Shown: in pieces, positions 1-6,876 of the stretch | Numbering within the stretch: the stretch's first letter is position 1 | Layout: each line of letters opens with the position of its first letter | Source: JAHEJV01 sp964653555 | Lineage (GTDB): Bacteria > Myxococcota_A > UBA9160 > SMWR01 | Direction of reading: 5' to 3' | DNA length: 31,315 nt | Assembly: GCA_964653555.1 (NCBI GenBank) | Contig: CAZZFT010000051.1 | Coordinates: 1 to 31,315, forward strand | Translations under genes and position numbers: made by a program | The notes under the pieces: generated by a model | What the model was told of the DNA's origin: nothing | What the model saw: the letters and a program-made list of their open reading frames with translations, nothing else | Databases searched by the model: none

Positions 1-51
1 TTCGCTCGCCTGCGGCTCGCTGCGCGTCGGCCGACTCTCGAGTCGGCCTCC
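1..51. repeat. GC-rich intergenic repeat copy 1 with hairpin
   Basis: Positions 4-37 match 5908-5941 at 31 of 34 bases, and the first 11 bases recur at the right edge of the window (31305-31315). Inside it, 29-36 and 41-48 form a perfect 8-bp stem (GGCCGACT / AGTCGGCC) around the loop CTCG. The hairpin lies 8 bases beyond the stop of the transporter gene that ends at 57 on the minus strand, so it could end that transcript. No T-run follows on the minus strand, so it is not a classical intrinsic terminator. The repeat extends to the window edge and may continue outside. Confidence 0.5.
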
Positions 52-56
52 TTGCG

Positions 57-806
57 TCAGTAGACGCCGGCGCCCCGGGCGGCGAGGGCGACGGCGTCCG
101 CGGCGTACCACGCGCCGAAGCAGAGGCTCCCGACGCCGATCCACTGCACCACACGCTCGAAGCGCAGCGCCACCGGGCGGCTGGCGAGGGCGGCGCCGAG
201 ACCCGCCGAGACGGTGGCCATGGCCAGGATCGTGGCGCCGGCGAAGCACGCGAGCAGGGCCAGCGCCTGGGAGACATCGCTCTGGGGCGCCACCAGCAGC
301 GCAGCCGCCGCGGCCGACCCCCCCGCGCCGTGCAGGAGCCCGACCCCGAAGGCCGCGCGCGGCGAGCGGCCGAGGGCGGCATGGGTGTGCCGGTGGGGAG
401 GATGGGCGTCGCCGCGGCGCGCCTCGTGGGCGTGGGGATGGCTGTGCAGCACGCCGCCGTGGCGGTGCGGGTGGGCGTGCAGGTAGCCGCGGCGCCAGCG
501 CTGGAGCAGACGCACGGCCAGAACGACGATCACCAGGCCGATCACCAGCTCGATCACCGGCTGGAACCAGACGGGGATCGCGGGGCGCAGCCAGACGACG
601 CCCAGCCCGAGCGCGGTGCAGGTGAGAGCGTGTCCCACCCCCCAGGCGAGACCGAGCGAGCCCGCCGCCCGCGGACCCGGCGACCGCCCGTCGGCGGAGA
701 GCACCAGCAGCGCGGTCAGGTGGTCCGGGTCGGTCGCGTGGCGCAGACCCAGGAAGAAGGCGAGCGCGAAGGCGAGCAGCGGTCCTTCGCTCGGCACGGC
801 TCCCAC
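57..806 (-). CDS. Nickel/cobalt transporter-like membrane protein with His-rich loop
   Basis: A 249-aa inner-membrane protein with about six hydrophobic segments. The first segment carries an H-x4-D-H motif (His23, Asp28, His29 in RHATDPDH), the signature of the NiCoT/HoxN and UreH-like families, which move Ni or Co across the membrane. A loop at residues 108-142 has 12 histidines, as in the RcnA efflux proteins, and probably binds metal. A late segment contains GLLHGAGGS, also typical of this superfamily. I chose the GTG at 806 because AGGGAGGG (813-820) lies 6 bases before it. An ATG at 854 would add 16 residues but has no ribosome binding site. The gene follows the SDR gene on the same strand by 80 bases. 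Uptake or efflux cannot be decided: the His-rich loop suggests efflux, but no nickel enzyme or RcnR-type regulator is nearby. Confidence 0.8.
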   Translation of the reverse strand: MGAVPSEGPLLAFALAFFLGLRHATDPDHLTALLVLSADGRSPGPRAAGSLGLAWGVGHALTCTALGLGVVWLRPAIPVWFQPVIELVIGLVIVVLAVRLLQRWRRGYLHAHPHRHGGVLHSHPHAHEARRGDAHPPHRHTHAALGRSPRAAFGVGLLHGAGGSAAAAALLVAPQSDVSQALALLACFAGATILAMATVSAGLGAALASRPVALRFERVVQWIGVGSLCFGAWYAADAVALAARGAGVY

Positions 807-886
807 GCGGATCCCTCCCTCGATGCCCTCGCTGGTCCCGGTCGGCGCCAGCATACCGTGTCGGGGCGTCGAAGCCTCGGGCGGCG

Positions 887-1660
887 CTAGAGCAGGTGGG
901 AGTTCACGATCACGCCGCCGTCGCAGGCAAGACTGGCGCCGGTGACGAAGGAGGCGCGGTCCGAGGCGAGCCACACGCAGGCCTCGGCGACCTCCTCGGG
1001 GCTTCCGATCCGGCGCTGGGCGTTGGTGGCGACGGTGCGCGCCTCGAAGTCCGGGAAGCGGTCGAAGTAGCGGCGCAGGGCCGGCGTCTCGAAGCCACCC
1101 GGCGCCACGCTGTTCACGCGGATGCCGCGCGCCGAGTACTCGGCGGCGCCCGCGCGGGTGAGCGCGTCCACGCCGCCCTTCGCCGCCACGTAGGCGGCGA
1201 GCATCGCCTCCCCTTTCACCACGCCCGCCGTGGTGACGTTCACGATCGAGCCCGATCCGTTCGCGAGCATCGCCGGGATCTCGTACTTCATGCCGTAGAA
1301 GACACCGGAAAGCGTCACGGCCAGCGTGCGATCCCAGGTGCGGTCCTCGATCTCGTGCAGGAGCCCGAAGCCTCCGGCCCCCCCGACGGCGTTGTTGCAG
1401 GCCCAGTCGAGGCGTCCGAAGGCCGCGACCGTCTCCCGAACCAGGGACTCCATCTCCTCCGGGCGCGACACGTCGGCGCGCACGAAGCGCGCTTCGCCGC
1501 CGGCGTCGCGAACCGCGGAGGCCGCCTCCCGACCGGCCTGCTCCTGCACGTCGCTCACCACCACCGCCGAGCCCTCGCGCGCCGCCAGCAGCGCGACCGC
1601 CCGGCCCAGCCCCTGGGCCGCACCGGTGACGAGCCCGATCTTTCCCTCGAGCAGCTCCAT
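887..1660 (-). CDS. Short-chain dehydrogenase/reductase (SDR), altered catalytic tetrad
   Basis: A 257-aa classical-length SDR. Visible motifs are the glycine-rich nucleotide loop TGAAQGLG (residues 12-19), Asp37 at the end of the second strand (which favours NAD over NADP), NNA at 89-91, and Tyr157/Lys161 in YVAAK. The C-terminal part reads like other SDRs (RVNSVAPGGFETP, then FVTGASLACDGG). The substrate cannot be named. The odd point is that the two other tetrad residues are Thr: the Asn of the usual VNLTG is Thr116, and the catalytic Ser is Thr144 (13 residues before Tyr157). The ATG at 1660 follows the DUF2332 stop by 38 bases. It has no clear Shine-Dalgarno sequence; a TACGAT ten bases upstream could be a -10 box giving a very short leader. 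Confidence 0.93.
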   Translation of the reverse strand: MELLEGKIGLVTGAAQGLGRAVALLAAREGSAVVVSDVQEQAGREAASAVRDAGGEARFVRADVSRPEEMESLVRETVAAFGRLDWACNNAVGGAGGFGLLHEIEDRTWDRTLAVTLSGVFYGMKYEIPAMLANGSGSIVNVTTAGVVKGEAMLAAYVAAKGGVDALTRAGAAEYSARGIRVNSVAPGGFETPALRRYFDRFPDFEARTVATNAQRRIGSPEEVAEACVWLASDRASFVTGASLACDGGVIVNSHLL

Positions 1661-1698
1661 GCGGCCGCGGATCGTAGCGTCCCGCTCGGGGACGATCG

Positions 1699-2775
1699 TC
1701 ACCCCTCCGCCAGCCACTCGACCCAGCGACCGTGGTGATGCGCCCGGGCGAGCAGGCGATCCTCGCCGCCGGGCCAGGCGCGCAGCCGCAGCTCGGCGAA
1801 CTGGAAGCTCGCCGGCTCGCAGCGCAGCCACAAGAGCGGCGCGTCCGAGTCGGCCCGCGCGCCCGCGGACTCGACGCGGGCGGCCACCGCGCTGCGCTCC
1901 GCCTCCGCCAGGTACCACCACATCGTCGAGTGGAAGAACACCGTCGCCACCCCCTCGCTGCGCCGCGCGAGCTCCCGCGCGACGAAGGCGCCGGCGCCGA
2001 TCCGCTCGATCGGCGCGCCCTCGGCGGGCAGCGCAGCCGCCGCCGCGCCCAGCAGCGCGTGGCGATCGGTCTGATCGGCCCACAGGAAGGACTCGATGCG
2101 CCGTCGCTGCGCCGGATCGCGCAGGTCGAGGGGATGGAGGTCGCAGCCGAGGCGCGACGCCACGCGGACCGCCGCCGCGAGATCCGGCGCGGGACCGCGC
2201 CACTCGGCGTCGAGCACCACCGAGGCGCCCGGGTCGCCCCAGCGGTGCGCTCCGAGCTGGTAGCGGTAGCGGTCCCAGAACAGATGCAGGCCGGCGCTGC
2301 TGCCGATCTCCAGCAGGCGCAGCGGCAGGCCGCCGATCCGCGCCGCGCGCAGGAAGCCCCCGAGCAGGGTGGCGCAGCGCCGCACCTCGTTGGTCTGCAC
2401 CTGCTCGTCCAGGCGCGGGCGCAGCACGCGGCCCTCCCGGGCGACCACCGCGAGGAAGGCGTCCCCCGCCCCGGGCCAGCGCGGCGCGCCGCCGAGCGAC
2501 GGCAGGTGGGCCGCGAGCTCCGGCGCGCGTCCCTCGAGCGCCACCTGTTGCACGGCGCCGAGCACGCGCTGGCACAGGGCGTCGAGCACCGGGTGGCCCT
2601 GCCAGTCCGCGACCAGCGAGGCGAGCGGCCCGCCCGTCTCGAGGTCCTCGGCGCAGCGCTCCATCAGACGGGCCGTCAGCTCGGACCCGGCGCCCCGGCA
2701 TCCCTCCACCTGACGCCGGAAGGCGTCGACGATCTCGGGACGGACCTGCGACACGGCGGGGTCGACCGGCGTCAC
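1699..2775 (-). CDS. DUF2332 family protein
   Basis: A 358-aa soluble protein recognised as DUF2332, an uncharacterised bacterial family. The marker stretches are VQTNEVRR (around 126-133), followed by LLEIGSSAGLHLFWDRY (154-170). The second resembles the glycine-rich first loop of Rossmann methyltransferases, so an S-adenosylmethionine-dependent activity is possible but unproven. The GTG start at 2775 overlaps the TGA of the upstream GNAT gene in a GTGA junction, so the two are probably translationally coupled. Longer in-frame extensions run back through the GNAT gene and are not credible. Confidence 0.85.
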   Translation of the reverse strand: MTPVDPAVSQVRPEIVDAFRRQVEGCRGAGSELTARLMERCAEDLETGGPLASLVADWQGHPVLDALCQRVLGAVQQVALEGRAPELAAHLPSLGGAPRWPGAGDAFLAVVAREGRVLRPRLDEQVQTNEVRRCATLLGGFLRAARIGGLPLRLLEIGSSAGLHLFWDRYRYQLGAHRWGDPGASVVLDAEWRGPAPDLAAAVRVASRLGCDLHPLDLRDPAQRRRIESFLWADQTDRHALLGAAAAALPAEGAPIERIGAGAFVARELARRSEGVATVFFHSTMWWYLAEAERSAVAARVESAGARADSDAPLLWLRCEPASFQFAELRLRAWPGGEDRLLARAHHHGRWVEWLAEG

Positions 2776-3572
2776 GACGGATCGCGCCGCTCCGCGAAGC
2801 GCACCCAGTTCTCGTACCGACTCAGCTCCGTGTACCCCATCCGCCGGTAGACGGGCTCGCCCATCACCGACGCCTGGAGCGAGGCGAAGCGGGCCCCCAG
2901 GTCGAAGCCGGCGTTGCCCGCGGCGCGCGTGCACAGCTCGGCCAGCCCGCGGCCCCGCGCCTCGGGTGCGGTGCCCACCCAGTACACGCCGGCCACTCCG
3001 TGGGTCGCGATGCACATCGCCCCCGCCGCGGGCCGGCCGTCCTCCAGGGAGGCGAGGAAGGTCACGATGTGGGGCGCGACCAGCGCCGCGCGCGGCAGGA
3101 CGCAGCGGGCGACCCCGTCCGGCATGCCGAGACTCGCGTAGGCGGCGTCCATCAGACGCGCGAAAGCCAGCGCGTCATCCTCGCTCTCGACGCGTCGCAG
3201 TGTCACGCCTGCCGGCGGCCGCGCGTCCGGGAGGCGCCGGTCGAGCACCATCGCCGGGGGCTCCCCGAGCAGGACCAGACCGGCGGCGCGTGCCGCCTCG
3301 CGCAGATCGGCGTCGGCGTGCCGCCGCACCTGGACCGTGAAGCCCCGACCGCGCGGCGCGAAGAAGGCGTCCCCGCGGCGCAGCACCTCGGCCGCCTCCA
3401 TCCGTCCGTCGGTGCGCGCGGCGCCGTTGACGACCACGGGCAGCGGATGCGCCCCCGCCCACAGGAGCAGCCCATCCTCGTCGTGCACGGCGCCCCCCGC
3501 CCGTCGGGCGAGCTCGCGGTTCGCCTCGGCGAGGTTCAGGTCGGCCAGCTCGAGCCGCTGCGCGGAATCCAC
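2772..3572 (-). CDS. GNAT family N-acetyltransferase
   Basis: A 266-aa protein whose C-terminal half is a clear GNAT domain. A strand ending in VYWVGTAPEARGRGL (196-210) supplies the acetyl-CoA pyrophosphate loop, and SLQASVMGEPVYRRMGY (231-247) is the usual C-terminal motif. The N-terminal 110 residues look like a second, degenerate domain. It should transfer an acyl group from CoA to an amine, but the substrate cannot be read from sequence. The start is a GTG at 3572, 5 bases after the stop of the upstream secreted-protein gene. The stop overlaps the DUF2332 start, so the GNAT and DUF2332 proteins are probably made together. Confidence 0.85.
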   Translation of the reverse strand: MDSAQRLELADLNLAEANRELARRAGGAVHDEDGLLLWAGAHPLPVVVNGAARTDGRMEAAEVLRRGDAFFAPRGRGFTVQVRRHADADLREAARAAGLVLLGEPPAMVLDRRLPDARPPAGVTLRRVESEDDALAFARLMDAAYASLGMPDGVARCVLPRAALVAPHIVTFLASLEDGRPAAGAMCIATHGVAGVYWVGTAPEARGRGLAELCTRAAGNAGFDLGARFASLQASVMGEPVYRRMGYTELSRYENWVRFAERRDPS

Positions 3573-3577
3573 GGCGC

Positions 3578-5848
3578 CTAGCGACCGCGCAGGCCGCCCG
3601 AGGGCCGCTGCACCGGACGTTGGGGACGAGCCATCTCCCGCCTCGAGCCGATCTGGCGCGCGCGGTCCGCGCGGTCGAGGTCGCGGCGATCGATCTGCGA
3701 AGGCGAGGGGCGCGTCGTCTGGGTCGGGCGCTGCTGCACCGGCGGGCTCGGCTTCACCCGCTCGCGGGCGCGATCCGCCGCCTGGCTGCGCTGCTCGGGA
3801 GTGGTGCGGTCGCGCACCGCGGCCGCCCGGTCCGAGGCGCCCTCGGGCACCTTCTCCGGTACCGCGTCGCGCGTCCACTGGCCCCGGTCGCGCACCTGCC
3901 ACTGGTCGCCCTCCCGGCGCGCGACCGCCCCGCGCTCGTCGGCGAACACGTCGTTCTTGCGGCCCGGTGCCCCGCGCGCCTGCTTCAGGTTCGCCTTCGC
4001 CGTGGCGCGGTCGGCGATGCGCGAGCGGACCTCGGGGCGATCGTAGGCGTTCCGGCTGCCGAGCCGGCCGATGTTCGTCTTCCGGTCCCCCAGCTTGTTG
4101 GCGATGTCGGTCCGGTTCCCCACGTTGATCGTGTTGCCGATGTTGATGTCACCGGTGTTGATGTAGACCGGCCCGCGGTAGCCGCCCCCGTACCACCCGC
4201 CGCAGCAGCCCCAGGGCCGGTAGTAGCCGTAGCCACCGCCCCAGCTCATGCCGAAGGAGAAGAAGCCATTGCTCCAGCTGACGCGGTAGTTCCAGCCGGT
4301 CCACGGGTTGTAGCCGAAGTGGAAGCCCCAGGTCGGCGGGCGCGGGTAGTAGAACGAGCCCCAGTAGGGCGGGTAGTACCAGCCGGTCCCGTAGACCGGC
4401 ACGCCGTAGTACGGGAACGACCACAGGTAGCCGGGCCGGTAGCCCACGTAGACCACCTCCGGGGTCGAGTCGTAGATGGTCACGTAGGTGGTGTTGTAGA
4501 CGGGCGAGCTCGGCGGGATCTTGCCGATCTCGTCCTCCGGGATCTCGTCCGCCACCGCCCAGGGTCCGCCCGCGGCCTTCGACGTGAACCAGACGCCATT
4601 GTCGACGGCGTAGTAGCGCCCGTCGATCTCGAGCACTTGGACACCGGTGTTGACGGCGTAGGAGACGCGGGTGCCGGGGATCGCCTCGAACTTCGGCTCG
4701 CCGTCGTACTCCACCTCCAGCTTCGCCTCGCTGCGCCGGATCGCCGCGGTCTGCGGGATCTCCGCGTCGAGGAGCGCCTCGTCCGCCTCCTCGGTCCCCG
4801 CCACCGACACACGCAGGCCGCCGATGTCCGAGGCCGGCGGAATCTGCCGAAAGCTGTCGGGCAGCTGATCGGCGCGCACGAAGGTCCACGGACCCGACTC
4901 GCCCTTCGCCCGGTACCAGCGACCCGAGAGCAGCACGTACATGTTCCCCGCGGCGAGGTCGCGCAGCCAGGGCGTCTCGGTGTTCTCGACGTACAGGATC
5001 TGACCGCCGGTGAGACTGGTCCAGCTCGGCTTGCCGTCGCTGCACACCAGCTCCGTGGGCTCGGTCGCGACGACGATCTCGGGCGGCGTCTTCGGCGCCG
5101 ACGCGCCGTCGTCGGCCGCGGGCAGCATCTTCGCCAGGTCGGCCGGTGGAGCGCTCGTCGGCGACCAGGGCCCGAGGGGATCCGCCGCCTCGTACCACAG
5201 CGATCCGCTGCTCAGGTAGAGCGTCTTCGAGCGGGTGTCGCGCACGACCAGGAAGGGGGTGTTGAGCGCGCGCTCGTAGGGACTGTCTTCGACCGGCGAG
5301 AAGCGCGGCGTGCCGTCGAAGATCAGCAGCACCGCCAGCCGATCGCGGAACACGATCTTCGGGGGGTCGTTCTTCAGGTTCTCGAGGCTCCGCTCCTCGC
5401 GCTGGGCCGTGGCCAGGCTGGCCGACAGTCGATCGAGCGAGATCGTGAAGCCGGCCTCGGGAATGGCGCTCTCCACGATCTGGGTGAAGCGCTGCTCCGC
5501 GGGATCCTTCGAATCGGGCCAGCGCACCCGGGTGACCACCACGTCGTGCACGAGCGCGGTGTCCGTGTCGGTGTTGGTGTCGATCTTCGCGGTGAACCAG
5601 AAGGCGCCGAAGATCGGCTCGCTGCGGTCCTTCAGCTCGAGGGACATGGCGGCCCGAGCGGTGAGGACGTTCCCGGTCAGACTCTCGGGCTGGGGCTGAT
5701 AGACGACGATCGTGCCCTCGGGTGCCTCGACCTCCTGGGGCCAGTCGAGCGCGCGAGCCGCCCACGCGCTCGCGACGAGCCCGATCGCGAGCCCGGCGAC
5801 CGCTGCGCGCGCTCCGCTCCGCCTCCCGATCCGAACCCTGCGAGCCAT
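3578..5848 (-). CDS. Secreted Tyr/Trp/Gly-rich protein with repeated W/Y-GPW modules
   Basis: A 756-aa exported protein. Residues 1-33 form a signal peptide (twin-Arg-rich start, hydrophobic core, ARA just before LDW). The middle contains several related modules ending in forms such as GPWSP, GPWTF and GPWAV, each preceded by a Tyr/Trp-rich strand (SLWYEA, GRWYRA, GVWFTS) and followed by a Pro-rich IPP stretch. Residues about 450-560 are extremely rich in Tyr, Trp and Gly and include a CC pair. The last 190 residues are charged, rich in Arg, Asp, Gln and Pro, and probably disordered. Similar proteins have been labelled 'carbohydrate-binding family V/XII' in databases, from memory and without functional proof. 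The start ATG has a strong ribosome binding site. The gene lies 95 bases after the transglutaminase gene on the same strand. Confidence 0.8.
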   Translation of the reverse strand: MARRVRIGRRSGARAAVAGLAIGLVASAWAARALDWPQEVEAPEGTIVVYQPQPESLTGNVLTARAAMSLELKDRSEPIFGAFWFTAKIDTNTDTDTALVHDVVVTRVRWPDSKDPAEQRFTQIVESAIPEAGFTISLDRLSASLATAQREERSLENLKNDPPKIVFRDRLAVLLIFDGTPRFSPVEDSPYERALNTPFLVVRDTRSKTLYLSSGSLWYEAADPLGPWSPTSAPPADLAKMLPAADDGASAPKTPPEIVVATEPTELVCSDGKPSWTSLTGGQILYVENTETPWLRDLAAGNMYVLLSGRWYRAKGESGPWTFVRADQLPDSFRQIPPASDIGGLRVSVAGTEEADEALLDAEIPQTAAIRRSEAKLEVEYDGEPKFEAIPGTRVSYAVNTGVQVLEIDGRYYAVDNGVWFTSKAAGGPWAVADEIPEDEIGKIPPSSPVYNTTYVTIYDSTPEVVYVGYRPGYLWSFPYYGVPVYGTGWYYPPYWGSFYYPRPPTWGFHFGYNPWTGWNYRVSWSNGFFSFGMSWGGGYGYYRPWGCCGGWYGGGYRGPVYINTGDINIGNTINVGNRTDIANKLGDRKTNIGRLGSRNAYDRPEVRSRIADRATAKANLKQARGAPGRKNDVFADERGAVARREGDQWQVRDRGQWTRDAVPEKVPEGASDRAAAVRDRTTPEQRSQAADRARERVKPSPPVQQRPTQTTRPSPSQIDRRDLDRADRARQIGSRREMARPQRPVQRPSGGLRGR

Positions 5849-5853
5849 GCGGG

Positions 5854-5862
5854 CCACCTCCC
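5854..5862 (-). promoter_or_regulatory. Strong ribosome binding site of the secreted-protein gene
   Basis: On the minus strand this reads GGGAGGTGG, five bases before the ATG at 5848. It fixes that start against in-frame extensions running back to 6901. A weak -10-like TACGTT lies at 5893-5898 on the minus strand, but I see no matching -35 box. Confidence 0.6.
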
Positions 5863-5907
5863 GTCGCCGGGCAACGACCCTGCGCGCCGAGAAACGTAGC
5901 CGCTTCC

Positions 5908-5941
5908 GCTCGCCTGCGGCTCGAGGCGCGTCGGCCGAGTC
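5908..5941. repeat. GC-rich intergenic repeat copy 2
   Basis: Matches 4-37 at 31 of 34 bases, with differences at three positions only. It lies two bases beyond the stop of the transglutaminase gene (minus strand), the same placement relative to a gene end as copy 1. The GGCCGA arm of the copy 1 hairpin is kept, but the matching arm is lost. Confidence 0.5.
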
Positions 5942-5943
5942 CC

Positions 5944-6876
5944 CTAGCCCCCGTCGGCTGCGACGGGCTTCACCTCGACGCTCACCTCCACCGTGTGGCT
6001 GCCGCCGCCGAGGGTCACGCCCTTCACCGGGCTCACGTCGTCGTAGTCGCGTCCCCAGGCCAGCACCACGTGGCGGTCGCTCGGTACGAGGTCGTTGGTG
6101 GGATCGACCTCGATCCAGCCCAGGATCGGGCACCAGGCCGCCACCCACGCGTGGGAGGCCTCCGCGCCGATCAGCTCCGGAGCGGCCTTCCCGCCCGAGC
6201 GACTGCCGGACTTCCGCCTTCCCGGCGGTGGGGTCGGCCGCGAGCCGAGATAGCCGCTCACGTAGCGGGCCGGCAGTCCGAGCGAGCGCAGGCCACCGAT
6301 CATCACGTGCGCGTAGTCCTGGCACACGCCGTGGCGCTCGCGAAGGGCCTCCTCGACCGGGGTGTCGAGCGTCGTGGCACCGGGGTCGTAGTGGAATTCG
6401 GCGTGGATGCGGTGGGAGAAGTCGACCAGCGCCTCGGCGAGGCGGCGGCCCGGCGGGAAGGACGGCCGCGCGTACTCCGCCAGCACCTCGCTCGCCGCCA
6501 CGAACGGGGAGTCGAACACGTACTCGAAGGCCTCCAGGGTCTCGGCGCCCCGCTCGCGGCGGAGCGACTCCACCACCAGCTCCCAGGGCAGGGAGCGCGC
6601 CGGGTCGAAGGGAGACGCCGGCTCGACCACCACCTCGCCCTCGGTGCGGATCGCGAGCTCGCGGTGCGGAGCCTGGAGCGCGAAGAACACCACGTCGTTG
6701 CCGAAGTAGTCGCGATGCCAGCAGACGCTGTCGGGCGTCGGGTCGATGCGCAACTGGACCCCACGCGACGACTGGGTCGCCAGCGGACGCGGCAGCAGAT
6801 GCGCCTCGTTGTGCGAGCTCACCACCTCGTCGGCGTAGGAGTAGAGCGTCTTGTGGGATACGCGGTAGGCGATCAC
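5944..6876 (-). CDS. Transglutaminase-like cysteine amidase/peptidase
   Basis: A 310-aa cytoplasmic protein with no signal peptide. Residues 1-85 form the bacterial transglutaminase N-terminal region (YRVSHKTLYSYADEVVSSHN). The papain-like core has Cys185 (HGVCQDYAH), His242 (EASHAW) and Asp258 (EVDPTND), so the catalytic triad is intact. An Arg/Gly/Ser-rich insert lies at 212-232 between Cys and His. Proteins of this family cleave or transfer amide bonds. In this context it probably acts on the product or substrate of the ATP-grasp enzymes. The GTG start overlaps the TGA of the ATP-grasp/alpha-E gene in a GTGA junction, making it the third gene of a tightly coupled operon. Confidence 0.92.
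   Translation of the reverse strand: MIAYRVSHKTLYSYADEVVSSHNEAHLLPRPLATQSSRGVQLRIDPTPDSVCWHRDYFGNDVVFFALQAPHRELAIRTEGEVVVEPASPFDPARSLPWELVVESLRRERGAETLEAFEYVFDSPFVAASEVLAEYARPSFPPGRRLAEALVDFSHRIHAEFHYDPGATTLDTPVEEALRERHGVCQDYAHVMIGGLRSLGLPARYVSGYLGSRPTPPPGRRKSGSRSGGKAAPELIGAEASHAWVAAWCPILGWIEVDPTNDLVPSDRHVVLAWGRDYDDVSPVKGVTLGGGSHTVEVSVEVKPVAADGG

Noticed and set aside
807..854. ATG at 854 as the start of the metal transporter
   Set aside because: No ribosome binding site, and it would add 16 hydrophilic residues; the GTG at 806 has AGGGAGGG at good spacing.
1326..3581. Plus-strand open frame opposite the SDR, DUF2332 and GNAT genes
   Set aside because: Low-complexity Arg/Ala/Pro sequence with no recognisable domain.
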